44,981 bases of DNA from Prochlorococcus marinus (lineage in GTDB: Bacteria > Cyanobacteriota > Cyanobacteriia > PCC-6307 > Cyanobiaceae), in the NCBI RefSeq assembly GCF_001180325.1, contig NZ_CVSZ01000076.1, forward strand, positions 1 through 44,981, read 5' to 3'. Of this stretch, positions 36,234 to 44,981 are shown piece by piece. The position numbers and the translations under genes are program-made. How positions within the stretch are numbered: the first letter of the stretch is position 1; every line of letters begins with the position of its first letter. Below the pieces are notes generated by a model. The model was not told the DNA's origin. It saw only the letters and a program-made list of their open reading frames with translations, and made no database searches.

Positions 36234-36659
36234 TTAAAAAGGTATTTCGTCCACTTCAGGTACTAAAGGTGAACTATCCCAACTAGATTTTTTGGCGGTT
36301 TCTTTATTTTCAAATGAATCATTATTTTCTTTTTGATCAGACTTAATAACATCAACTGGCGATATTTGATGAATTTTTGAAGCTGTTAGTTCTGGTTGTT
36401 TTTCTTTAGTTCCGTCTTTTCTAGTGACAGAATTCATCTTTAGACGTCCCTCAATAACAATATTTTGACCCTCCCTTAGTTCATCTACCATTCCTTGGGC
36501 AATATTTCCCCATCCTATGATCTTGAGATCTCTGGTTGGATCTTCACTACGTAATCCTTTAAAATTAACAATCATTTCTGCAATTGGAGTTTGGTTTTCT
36601 TTGGTATACCTCATTTGGGGAGCGCTATTAATGACCGCCTGAATTAAACAATGATTCAT
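36234..36659 (-). CDS. ssb: Single-stranded DNA-binding protein
   Basis: A 141-residue OB-fold protein (MNHCLIQAVINSAPQMRYTK, then AEMIVNFKGLRSEDPTRDLK and LREGQNIVIEGRLKMNSV) with an acidic disordered tail ending EVDEIPF, the usual partner-binding tip. The basic OB part begins at about residue 1 and the tail at about 105. It binds ssDNA in replication, repair and restart and may contact PriA, encoded about 3 kb away. Confidence 0.9.
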   Translation of the reverse strand: MNHCLIQAVINSAPQMRYTKENQTPIAEMIVNFKGLRSEDPTRDLKIIGWGNIAQGMVDELREGQNIVIEGRLKMNSVTRKDGTKEKQPELTASKIHQISPVDVIKSDQKENNDSFENKETAKKSSWDSSPLVPEVDEIPF

Positions 36660-36687
36660 TACTTACTATTTAATTAAAGACATACTG

Positions 36688-37485
36688 ATGCAGAATAAAG
36701 GAAATTGCCATAAAAATGTTTGGATCCTATCAGGAACTTCGGATGGACCTGTAATAGCTAATAGGCTTCTTGAACTTAATTATTCAGTCTTTGCAAGTGT
36801 TTTAACTTATAAAGCAGGGCAAGCCTATATTGAGAATCCAAAGTTACATATCATTACGGGGAAATTAAATAATAAAGATCAAATAATTAATTTCATAAAT
36901 AAAAATAAAATCACATGCGTTATCGATGCTACTCATCCATTTGCCATAGTAATTTCTAAAAATCTTAATAATGCATGTAAAGAGATTGATATACCTCTTT
37001 TACTATTCGAGAGGAAATCTCTAATAAATAACACTAATAATTTTTTTTATATTGATCATTTAAAGGATATAAATAATGTTGATATAGAGAATAAGAATAT
37101 TCTTCTGGCAATAGGATCAAGGTTCCTTAACGATACAGCTAATTATTATATGAATTGTAAAGCAAATGTATTTACAAGAGTACTTCCAACTTATGAAAGT
37201 ATAACTAAAGCTTTTGGATCATGTATTAAAAATTCAAACATAGCGATACTTGAACCGAGTAAAAATAATAAAAGCATTTTAGAAAAAAAACTTTGTGATT
37301 TTTGGGAGATAGATTATGTTCTATGCAGAGAATCTGGAAGTTATTCTCAGAAAAACTGGGAGAGTATAGTTTCTGGAAGTAAAATGAAGTTATTTTTGGT
37401 TAAAAGGCCGAAAGTTAAAAATGATTATTCTTACTCTTTTGATCAATATCACAATTTGATAAATCACATAATTAAAAAATATTGA
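36688..37485 (+). CDS. cobK: Precorrin-6A reductase (CobK/CbiJ)
   Basis: Reduces precorrin-6A in cobalamin-type corrin synthesis, using NADPH. The 265-residue protein has the family start WILSGTSDGPVIANRLLELN and the conserved VIDATHPFAIVISKN segment. Prochlorococcus makes pseudocobalamin, so this fits. It is divergent from ssb and lies 13 bases before cutA. It is not beside other cobalamin genes. Confidence 0.88.
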   Translation: MQNKGNCHKNVWILSGTSDGPVIANRLLELNYSVFASVLTYKAGQAYIENPKLHIITGKLNNKDQIINFINKNKITCVIDATHPFAIVISKNLNNACKEIDIPLLLFERKSLINNTNNFFYIDHLKDINNVDIENKNILLAIGSRFLNDTANYYMNCKANVFTRVLPTYESITKAFGSCIKNSNIAILEPSKNNKSILEKKLCDFWEIDYVLCRESGSYSQKNWESIVSGSKMKLFLVKRPKVKNDYSYSFDQYHNLINHIIKKY

Positions 37486-37498
37486 TGTTTAATTCATT

Positions 37499-37804
37499 AT
37501 GAAAGTATTAGTTATGATCACAACTGAATCAAGTAAAGCAAATGCTTTGCGAATGGCTAAATTACTAATACAAAATAAACTTGCAGCTTGTGTTTCGATA
37601 AAGCAAATTTTTTCAATTTATCAGTGGGATGATGATATTGAAGAAACTAAAGAGTTTGAAATCACAATAAAAAGTAAACTAGAATTTAAAGATTGTTTAA
37701 TTGATTTCGTAAATAAAAATTCCACATATGATGTCCCTCAAATTATTTACAAAAAGTACCATGCTGAGATGAAATATTATGATTGGTTGAATAACACTAT
37801 GTGA
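37499..37804 (+). CDS. cutA: Divalent ion tolerance protein CutA
   Basis: A 101-residue trimeric ferredoxin-like-fold protein. It shows KVLVMITTESSKANALRMAK, KLAACVSIKQIFSIYQWDD and the C-terminal YDVPQIIYKKY motif, typical of CutA1. Originally tied to copper tolerance, its real function is unclear; the fold resembles PII. It follows cobK by 13 bases and is convergent with the PfkB kinase gene. Confidence 0.93.
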   Translation: MKVLVMITTESSKANALRMAKLLIQNKLAACVSIKQIFSIYQWDDDIEETKEFEITIKSKLEFKDCLIDFVNKNSTYDVPQIIYKKYHAEMKYYDWLNNTM

Positions 37805-37810
37805 TTAAAT

Positions 37811-38812
37811 CTATTTTATTAACTCTTTAAGATCAATATCTGATCTAGATCCTAATTGCGTAATTATTTGCCCTGCACAAATTGAAGCTATCTCTCCGCA
37901 TTTTTTGAGGGAATAATTGTTTATTAATCCATGGATAAATCCTCCCGCATAGATATCTCCCGCTCCTGTAGTATCAATAATCTTGCCTTTCGTTATTGAC
38001 TCAATTATTTCAATATTATGTTTGTTAACTATGAGAGAACCATTGCTTCCAAGAGTTACTATGACTAACTCACATAAGGAAGATAGGTCTTCTTGGCAGC
38101 TTGCTAATTTATCATTTTGCAATAGATTTAACACCTCGGATTCATTACAAAAAACGATATCTACATATTCATAAATTAATTTCAAGAAACTCTCACGATG
38201 TCTATCTACACAAAATGAATCAGACAAAGAAAGGATTATTTTTGTATTAGATTGTTTTGCAATTTGGGCGGCTTTAATAAAAGCTTTTTTAGCTAATTCG
38301 CTGTCCCACAAATATCCTTCTAAATATAAGTATTTACTTTCCTTAATTACAGTAAAGTCAATGTCTTTTGGTTCAAACTCTACAGATGCTCCTAGGTAAG
38401 TGCACATAGTTCTTTGTGCATCAGGTGTAACCAAAATGATTGAATGAGCTGTTGGAGCACCTTCAATAGTTGGTGGAGTATTAAATATAGTTTTGCTTTT
38501 TTTTATATCGTCAGAAAAGAAATTCCCAAATTGATCATTTTTTACTCTCCCTATAAACTGCACATCATTGCCTAATTCTGCTAAAGAAACAACGGTATTT
38601 GCTGAGGACCCACCTGAAATTTGTTTGATCACCTTGCAATTTTCTAACAATTTCTGAGATTCATCAGAATTAATTAGATTCATTGATCCTTTTTCCAGAT
38701 TATTTATCTCAAGAAACTCATCTTCAATATTCACAATAATATCTACTATTGCGTTGCCCAGACCAATGAGATCAACTTTTTTATTTTCAAAATGCCTAAA
38801 GGATTCCTTCAT
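37811..38812 (-). CDS. PfkB-family carbohydrate/nucleoside kinase
   Basis: A 333-residue sugar/nucleoside kinase: N-terminal LIGLGNAIVDIIVNIEDEF, ribokinase-fold GGSSANTVVSLAELGNDVQFIGRV, and the C-terminal PfkB signature TTGAGDIYAGGF with the catalytic Asp. The adenosine kinase-like start suggests a nucleoside or sugar substrate, but this is not certain. It is 15 bases downstream of purA on the same strand, which favours a purine link. Convergent with cutA. Confidence 0.85.
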   Translation of the reverse strand: MKESFRHFENKKVDLIGLGNAIVDIIVNIEDEFLEINNLEKGSMNLINSDESQKLLENCKVIKQISGGSSANTVVSLAELGNDVQFIGRVKNDQFGNFFSDDIKKSKTIFNTPPTIEGAPTAHSIILVTPDAQRTMCTYLGASVEFEPKDIDFTVIKESKYLYLEGYLWDSELAKKAFIKAAQIAKQSNTKIILSLSDSFCVDRHRESFLKLIYEYVDIVFCNESEVLNLLQNDKLASCQEDLSSLCELVIVTLGSNGSLIVNKHNIEIIESITKGKIIDTTGAGDIYAGGFIHGLINNYSLKKCGEIASICAGQIITQLGSRSDIDLKELIK

Positions 38813-38827
38813 TAATTTGGAACTAAA

Positions 38828-40210
<1,383 letters not shown>

Positions 40211-40219
40211 TGAATTGTA

Positions 40220-40657
40220 TCAACTTTCTCTTAGAACCATTTTTTCAGCAAGAGAAAATTCTTTAGTTAAACGCTCCTTAAGTTTATCTGGTAAAGGTCT
40301 ACTTGCAAAGTTTTTGTAATGGCCTGCCATAGCATTTAATGCTGTTTGCATTGTGGTAAATGATTGTGTTTTATTCACCATCCCTCGATTTCTATATCTG
40401 GAAATATAATCAGTTATGAGTGTAAGAGCCTCACTTCTTACTTCATCTTTATTTGGAGAATCTTTTGGAGTATCAACAGCTGTTTGTAATGTTTTAACAA
40501 CTGAAATTGTATCCTTTGTATAGTCACCTGTCATAGCGGTTTTTGCAGCTATGGTAGGGGAACTAAATAGTGTAAAAGCAACAATTAAGGATATTGCAAA
40601 AGATATAGCTTTGGTAAGATTTTTAAAAAATAATTTTGATGTCCATTTCAGTAACAT
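40220..40657 (-). CDS. psb27: Photosystem II assembly protein Psb27
   Basis: A lumenal PSII assembly factor that binds CP43 in complexes lacking the manganese cluster. The 145-residue protein has a basic start, a long hydrophobic signal segment (about 16-38, ending TIAAKTA), and a four-helix domain with MTGDYTKDTISVVKTLQTAV, ISRYRNRG and LNAMAGHYKNFASRPLP. There is no cysteine at all, so there is no lipobox, unlike lipid-anchored Psb27 of many cyanobacteria. It sits between purA and proS on the minus strand. Confidence 0.9.
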   Translation of the reverse strand: MLLKWTSKLFFKNLTKAISFAISLIVAFTLFSSPTIAAKTAMTGDYTKDTISVVKTLQTAVDTPKDSPNKDEVRSEALTLITDYISRYRNRGMVNKTQSFTTMQTALNAMAGHYKNFASRPLPDKLKERLTKEFSLAEKMVLRES

Positions 40658-40683
40658 AACTTAGCTCCCAAAAAAAATAAGCC

Positions 40684-42486
40684 TCAAGAGTTTTTATTGT
40701 ACATTATTTCAGATTCGGAAATAAATGTTTCTAACAATTTATCAGTACTAATTTTAAACTTAGTATTATTTGCTCTGCATAAAAGTTCAACTTCTTTATT
40801 AATAGAATCTCTGCCAATAATTATCTGAAAAGGAATACCAATTAATTCCGCATCTTTAAATTTCACTCCAGCTCTATCGTTTCTATCATCAAGAAGGACA
40901 TCAATTTTATTTATTAAAAAGTTGTTGTAGATTTGCTCAGTAAGATCTTTTTGAATAGGATCTTTTAGGTTTGTTGGGATAATAATAACTTCAAAAGGAG
41001 AAATCTGGATAGGCCAACAAATTCCTTTTTGATCATGAGTCTGTTCGATAGCAGCTTGTGCTATTCTTGTCACTCCTATTCCGTAACAACCCATCCATAA
41101 ATTTTTTAACTGACCGTCCTTATCAGAGAACTTTGCATTTAATTTTTCACTATATTTCTGACCTAGTTGGAAAATATGTCCAATCTCGATACCTTTTTTT
41201 TCTTTAAGTTCTTCATCATCATAAATACTTATTTTATCTCCTTTTTTGGCATTCCTGATATCCCCAATTAGATAGTCTTTAGAATCAAAAGAAAATTCTT
41301 GAAAAACTTTATGGAAATTAACTTTATTCCCACCACTTATAAACTTTGAAAGGTCACTTGCAGAATGGTCAATTATTCTGGTCCATTTTTTTTTCCAATT
41401 AGAACTAGCTTTAATAGTCTTATTATCTAAATCTGGCCCGATAAAACCTAAGGGTAAATCAACTAGATTTTTTTCGATAGTATTTTTGTCTTCAATCTTT
41501 TTAAGATTAAGGAGATTGAAGTGATGAAGTTTATTGATTAAGTTAAAAAGCTTTACTTCATTAATGTGTTGATCACCTCTTATGCATGCAAGAATTGGGA
41601 CCTCCAATTTACCTTCGAACTGTGCAAGGAATATTACTACTTTAATAATCTGACTTGGGTCTAAATTGTTATTATTGCAAAGGTCTAGGATAGTTTTTTG
41701 ATGAGGCGTTTCCAACCACTCTGCAATATTATCTTTTAGTGGAATAGGTTGAGAGGGTAGAGAAATAGCTTTTTCGATATTGGCAGCATAAGAACCACTT
41801 TGAGTGAACAAAATGGAATCTTCCCCAGCATCAGCAGTGACCATAAATTCTTTAGATGAAGCACCGCCAATTGCTCCACTATCAGCTTCAACCCCTACTG
41901 TCTGCAGTCCACAGGATTTAAAAATATTTTCATAAGCATTGCCCACTTTTTCATAAAAAGATGCTAGATCGTTTTCTGAAGAATGAAAAGAATAACCATC
42001 TTTCATTATAAATTCTCTACTTCTCATCAATCCAAACCTTGGCCTTATTTCATCTCTAAATTTTGTCTGAATTTGGTAAAAACATTGAGGTAATTGCTTA
42101 TAGGAGTTGATGGTCTCTGATGCAATACTCGTGATCACCTCTTCGTGAGTTGGTGCTAAACCAAATTCTTTACCTTGTCTATCTTTGAGATTAAACATTA
42201 TTCCTTCACCTGCTGTATATCCTTCCCACCTTTCACTTTTTTTCCATAAATCTGCAGGATGAAGTTGGGGTAATAGTAATTTTGTACAACCAATACTATT
42301 AAGTTCTTTCTCTATTATTGCGGATATTTTTTCAATAACTCTAAGCATTAATGGCATGTATGCATAAATACCGCTGTTAACTCTGCGAATATATCCAGCT
42401 TTTAAGAGTAATTGATGTGAAATAATCTCAGCTTCAGAAGGTGTGTCACGAAGTGTCCCCAGAGGAAATGAGGTTGTCACGCGCAT
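40684..42486 (-). CDS. proS: Prolyl-tRNA synthetase (bacterial type with editing domain)
   Basis: A 600-residue class II synthetase that charges tRNA-Pro. It shows FPLGTLRDTPSEAEIISHQL, motif 2-like QCFYQIQTKFRDEIRPRFGL, a long insertion (about 225-395) that corresponds to the INS editing domain, motif 3 (WMGCYGIGVTRI) and the anticodon domain (DRNDRAGVKFKDAELIGIPF). Length is normal for this type. It is divergent from the HTH gene, and psb27 follows 26 bases later. Confidence 0.95.
   Translation of the reverse strand: MRVTTSFPLGTLRDTPSEAEIISHQLLLKAGYIRRVNSGIYAYMPLMLRVIEKISAIIEKELNSIGCTKLLLPQLHPADLWKKSERWEGYTAGEGIMFNLKDRQGKEFGLAPTHEEVITSIASETINSYKQLPQCFYQIQTKFRDEIRPRFGLMRSREFIMKDGYSFHSSENDLASFYEKVGNAYENIFKSCGLQTVGVEADSGAIGGASSKEFMVTADAGEDSILFTQSGSYAANIEKAISLPSQPIPLKDNIAEWLETPHQKTILDLCNNNNLDPSQIIKVVIFLAQFEGKLEVPILACIRGDQHINEVKLFNLINKLHHFNLLNLKKIEDKNTIEKNLVDLPLGFIGPDLDNKTIKASSNWKKKWTRIIDHSASDLSKFISGGNKVNFHKVFQEFSFDSKDYLIGDIRNAKKGDKISIYDDEELKEKKGIEIGHIFQLGQKYSEKLNAKFSDKDGQLKNLWMGCYGIGVTRIAQAAIEQTHDQKGICWPIQISPFEVIIIPTNLKDPIQKDLTEQIYNNFLINKIDVLLDDRNDRAGVKFKDAELIGIPFQIIIGRDSINKEVELLCRANNTKFKISTDKLLETFISESEIMYNKNS
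40696..40701 (-). promoter_or_regulatory. Candidate -10 element for psb27
   Basis: Read on the minus strand this is TACAAT, inside the end of proS and 38 bases upstream of the psb27 ATG. No clear -35 is seen. This would let psb27 be transcribed independently of proS. Inference from sequence only. Confidence 0.28.
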
Positions 42487-42540
42487 ACAGAAAAATCCTT
42501 AGATAATATTTAATTTTATCAATTAAGATGAAAAAATAAT

Positions 42541-42645
42541 TCAAAGTGTCTTGAGTCCCTCAACGCGGCTAGTCTAAGAATATTCTTTCTGCTAACTTCT
42601 TCAGTAATGAAGTTCAAACTCTTTAAAAAATTCATTACTACTTAA
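42541..42645. promoter_or_regulatory. Structured intergenic segment upstream of the HTH gene
   Basis: Between divergent proS and the HTH gene are three inverted repeats: TTGAG-TCC-CTCAA (42551-42563), a perfect 12-base palindrome AAGAATATTCTT (42576-42587), and AGTAATGAA/TTCATTACT (42603-42611 with 42631-42639). The 42550-42575 part is richer in G and C than the surroundings. This could be an operator region or a small RNA; the sequence alone does not decide. Confidence 0.4.
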
Positions 42646-42661
42646 TCATTTTCTTAAGTTT

Positions 42662-43012
42662 ATGGAAAATATAAATTCCAACATTTCTAGTGAAGAGGAA
42701 TTAGTAGGTATTGATGAAGTTCAAAAATTCCTAAATAGATCAAGAGCCTCAGTCTATAGGTATACAAATACAGATTTAAGAAATCTAAACCCTAGTTTTA
42801 ACCCAAGAAAATTAAATCCCGAATTTAGGACTGATCAAAAAGATCCTTTAAAATTCCATCCTAATGAAGTCGCAAGATTTGCAAAAGATATTTTAAGAAT
42901 AAAGGAAGTTACTGTAGAGGTCTTTAATACACCTTCGTCTGCTGCTCAAAATATACTTGCGCAAATATTAGACGAACTAAAATCTATAAGGTCTTTGCTA
43001 GAAAAAGAGTAA
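42662..43012 (+). CDS. Small helix-turn-helix DNA-binding protein
   Basis: A 116-residue protein with an N-terminal HTH-like region (ELVGIDEVQKFLNRSRASVYRYTN at about 14-37), resembling MerR/resolvase-type HTHs, then a short Arg/Pro/Lys segment (FNPRKLNPEFRTDQKDPLKF) and a C-terminal amphipathic helix (ILAQILDELKSIRSLLEKE) suited to dimerisation. Likely a conserved cyanobacterial regulator or nucleoid protein, target unknown. Upstream palindromes may be its operator. Confidence 0.7.
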   Translation: MENINSNISSEEELVGIDEVQKFLNRSRASVYRYTNTDLRNLNPSFNPRKLNPEFRTDQKDPLKFHPNEVARFAKDILRIKEVTVEVFNTPSSAAQNILAQILDELKSIRSLLEKE

Positions 43013-43108
43013 TTAAAAAGTCACCAATCAATGTTTTGATTTATTGACATTTTGAATGTAGGATAATGATGTTTAATTATCTCCTTAATCTTTACCAATT
43101 AAGAGTTC

Positions 43109-43363
43109 TTGAGTTACACGAAATCAAAGCAATTTATTCAAAGTAAATCAAGCGAAGAATCTTCTCATGATTCTGCTCGAAATGATTTTGAAAGAGATGA
43201 TGATGACCCCTTAAGTATAAGGAGTTTATCAATAACATCTTTAGGTATAATTTTTGCCTTTTTGACAATTTTTTTACCATCAATAAGCATTTTAATTGGC
43301 AGACCTTTACCTCAAGGAAACGAGATAATTCATAATCACGATTTTAAAAAAGATGGACCTTAG
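43109..43363 (+). CDS. Small single-span membrane protein
   Basis: An 84-residue hypothetical protein with a hydrophilic Ser/Asp/Glu-rich N-terminus (about 1-40), one membrane helix (SITSLGIIFAFLTIFLPSIS), and a short tail. It starts at TTG; no ATG is available nearby. The last 11 bases overlap the start of the following pyrophosphatase gene, suggesting co-translation. I recognise no family. Confidence 0.6.
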   Translation: MSYTKSKQFIQSKSSEESSHDSARNDFERDDDDPLSIRSLSITSLGIIFAFLTIFLPSISILIGRPLPQGNEIIHNHDFKKDGP

Positions 43364-43907
43364 TTCAATACCTCCATCTCCAATGAAGGGAATAGTGAAT
43401 ATTGTTGTTGAAATACCTGCAGGGAGTAGGAATAAATATGAATATTGCTCTGACGCAGGAATAATGGCTCTAGACAGAGTATTACATTCTTCAGTGAGGT
43501 ACCCTTTTGATTATGGTTTTATCCCAAATACCCTTGCTGAAGATGGAGCTCCCCTTGATGCAATGGTGATAATGGACGAACCTACTTTTGCGGGTTGTCT
43601 AATAAAAGCTAGACCTATTGGAGTTTTGGATATGCATGATTGTGGTGCATATGATGGAAAACTTTTGTGTGTGCCTATGGCTAATCCTAGGCAGTCAAAT
43701 ATAGTGAGTATTAATCAAATTGCTCCTAATCAGCTTGAGGATGTTGCAGAATTTTTTAGAACAAGTAAAGGACTGGATGGAAGAACAGTTCAAATTGATG
43801 GTTGGAGGGATTTTGATGTAGTTGATAATTTATTGAAAAGTTGTATACCTCTAAAAAAGAAAAACTTTAAAGTACTTAAGAAATCAAATATTAGTAAATT
43901 AAATTGA
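43353..43907 (+). CDS. ppa: Inorganic pyrophosphatase, family I, cyanobacterial type
   Basis: A 184-residue soluble pyrophosphatase: VVEIPAGSRNKYEYCSDAGI, LDRVLHSSVRYPFDYGFIPN, the signature region EDGAPLD (64-69) and MHDCGAYDGKLLC. Compared from memory with E. coli PPase, the Asp expected at the middle signature position is Ala66 and the Tyr before Lys139 is Ser138 (FFRTSKG). Other active-site residues are present. Activity is therefore uncertain. It overlaps the gene before by 11 bases and the ArsC-like gene after by 4. Confidence 0.88.
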   Translation: MDLSSIPPSPMKGIVNIVVEIPAGSRNKYEYCSDAGIMALDRVLHSSVRYPFDYGFIPNTLAEDGAPLDAMVIMDEPTFAGCLIKARPIGVLDMHDCGAYDGKLLCVPMANPRQSNIVSINQIAPNQLEDVAEFFRTSKGLDGRTVQIDGWRDFDVVDNLLKSCIPLKKKNFKVLKKSNISKLN

Positions 43908-44257
43908 AAAAAATAATTTTTTATAGTTATTTAAAATGCTCTACATGCCGAAAAGCTGCAAATTGGCTTGAAAGCAAAGATTTTGAATTTCAGTTAATTG
44001 ATATTGTAAAAGAACCTCCACTTGTTAATTACTTAAATCTAGCCTTAGAACAATACTCTGATGATAAGAAAAGGATTTTTAATATAAGAGGTAAAGCCTT
44101 TAAAACTCTTAATTTTGATATTGATCCTTTGTCAAAGGAAGAAATTATTCAACTTCTTTTAAGTGATGGCAAATTAATAAAAAGACCATTTTTGATTTAC
44201 GAAGGAAAAGTAATATTAGGTTTTAACGAAATTGAATATGCAAAACATTTTATATAA
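43904..44257 (+). CDS. ArsC/Spx-family thioredoxin-fold protein
   Basis: A 117-residue protein with the N-terminal active site CSTCRKA (Cys12, Cys15) and the late KRPFLIYEGKVILGF block, typical of ArsC/Spx/YffB-type proteins. The start TTG overlaps the stop of the pyrophosphatase gene by 4 bases, so translation is likely coupled. No other arsenic genes are nearby, so a redox regulator or general thiol reductase is as likely as an arsenate reductase. Confidence 0.85.
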   Translation: MKKIIFYSYLKCSTCRKAANWLESKDFEFQLIDIVKEPPLVNYLNLALEQYSDDKKRIFNIRGKAFKTLNFDIDPLSKEEIIQLLLSDGKLIKRPFLIYEGKVILGFNEIEYAKHFI

Positions 44258-44274
44258 GTTTAGAAAATCAAAAC

Positions 44275-44946
44275 TTGCTTAATCCTATGCCTGGTTCTAT
44301 AAAAAGTTTTCTAAAAGAATGGGGTCTACTAATTCTTTTAACTTTTTTTGTTTCCTCTTGTAGATCATTTTTGGCAGAGCCACGTTATATCCCTTCTGGT
44401 TCAATGCTCCCAGAACTACAAATAAATGATAGGTTAATTATTGAAAAATTTTCGCTAAGACACTCTTTCCCAAAACGAGGAGATATTGTTGTTTTTAACT
44501 CACCTTATTCGTTTGACAAAAAATTAATTTCATCAAGATCTAAGCCTTTACCAAAAAAAAGATATTGTTTTTTTATGAGTTTTCCTCCAATGTCGTTTAT
44601 TCCTGGTTTGAGGGATCAAGCTTGCGATGCTTATATTAAAAGAGTGGTGGCCCTTCCAGGAGAAATTGTAAGTGTAAACTCTAATGGTGAATTAATAATA
44701 AATAATAAATTAATTCCTGAACCCTATGTTTTCTATAAGTGCTCATTATCCCTATTTAATAATTGTGGTAAATTTGAAAACATAAAAGTTCCAGAAGATC
44801 ATTTTTTAGTTTTAGGTGATAATAGGGCAAATAGCTGGGATGGAAGATATTGGCCTGGAAGTAAATTTCTTCATAAAAAAGAGATAATTGGTAAAGCATA
44901 TTTCAGATTTTGGCCTCTTAGTCAAGTTGGCTTTTTCGGTAAATGA
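44275..44946 (+). CDS. lepB: Signal peptidase I
   Basis: Removes signal peptides from exported proteins such as PsaF and cytochrome f. The 223-residue protein has an N-terminal membrane anchor (about 15-30, LLILLTFFVSSC), the catalytic serine in PSGSMLP (Ser43), the general-base lysine in YIKRVVALPGE (Lys122), and LGDNRANSWDGRYWP. An ATG at 44287 is an alternative to the TTG at 44275. It lies 17 bases after the ArsC-like gene on the same strand. Confidence 0.94.
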   Translation: MLNPMPGSIKSFLKEWGLLILLTFFVSSCRSFLAEPRYIPSGSMLPELQINDRLIIEKFSLRHSFPKRGDIVVFNSPYSFDKKLISSRSKPLPKKRYCFFMSFPPMSFIPGLRDQACDAYIKRVVALPGEIVSVNSNGELIINNKLIPEPYVFYKCSLSLFNNCGKFENIKVPEDHFLVLGDNRANSWDGRYWPGSKFLHKKEIIGKAYFRFWPLSQVGFFGK

Positions 44947-44981
44947 AGCCTTTTTTGACTCTGACTTAATCAAAATAAATT

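Noticed and set aside
42541..42645. Yfr1-type small RNA
   Set aside because: The ACTCCTCACAC motif expected for Yfr1 is not present here or elsewhere I looked in the window.

Overview
The window is a piece of a small AT-rich (roughly 31-33 % GC by eye) marine picocyanobacterial chromosome, almost certainly a high-light Prochlorococcus. The reasons are the photosynthesis genes (petC-petA, psaF-psaJ, psb27, a high-light-inducible protein), the chlorophyll/corrin genes hemL, hemC and cobK, many short cyanobacteria-only proteins, very tight packing, and gene ends that abut or overlap. I see no phage, insertion sequence, CRISPR array or rRNA. This is core chromosome rather than a genomic island.

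Layout. 1-5100 carries a mostly minus-strand block: lgt (cut by the window edge), petA, petC, tatC, a small membrane protein and rqcH, with a DUF3067 gene facing tatC. 5100-9100 holds gmk, psaF-psaJ, tsaD with a downstream hli gene, and a CPA1 Na+/H+ antiporter. 9090-12000 holds gltX, tRNA-Asp, a 64-residue protein, tRNA-Trp, rplS and a PepSY-like membrane protein. 12000-19550 has map, a short-chain dehydrogenase, then a plus-strand run (BioD-like/DRTGG protein, SLOG-fold protein, YajQ, a 69-residue protein, an SPFH protein), then hemL and xthA. 19600-26350 has two cyanobacterial hypotheticals, larC and an LPG-synthase-like membrane protein, facing futB, a COG0523 GTPase with a perfect tandem histidine repeat, a pterin dehydratase and a YjbQ protein. 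26450-33450 has an M32 carboxypeptidase, a pyrophosphatase, hemC, a principal-type sigma factor and priA. 33450-40660 has a DUF3153 protein, argB, DUF2854, ssb, cobK, cutA, a PfkB kinase, purA and psb27. 40680-44981 has proS, an HTH protein, a small membrane protein, a second pyrophosphatase, an ArsC/Spx-like protein and lepB.

How the genes fit together. Envelope and thylakoid biogenesis is well represented: TatC, Lgt and LepB process or export proteins such as the Rieske protein, cytochrome f, PsaF and Psb27. Tetrapyrrole supply is represented by gltX, hemL, hemC and cobK, at separate loci. Translation and its quality control are represented by gltX, proS, two tRNAs, rplS, map, tsaD and rqcH.

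No wholly new system is evident. The observations most worth following are: an 11-copy perfect 21-bp repeat encoding a His-rich metal-binding loop; two soluble family I pyrophosphatases, of which the cyanobacterial-type copy lacks two conserved active-site residues; a Psb27 with no lipobox; a DUF3153 protein with an internal lipobox; and a structured intergenic segment upstream of an HTH gene.
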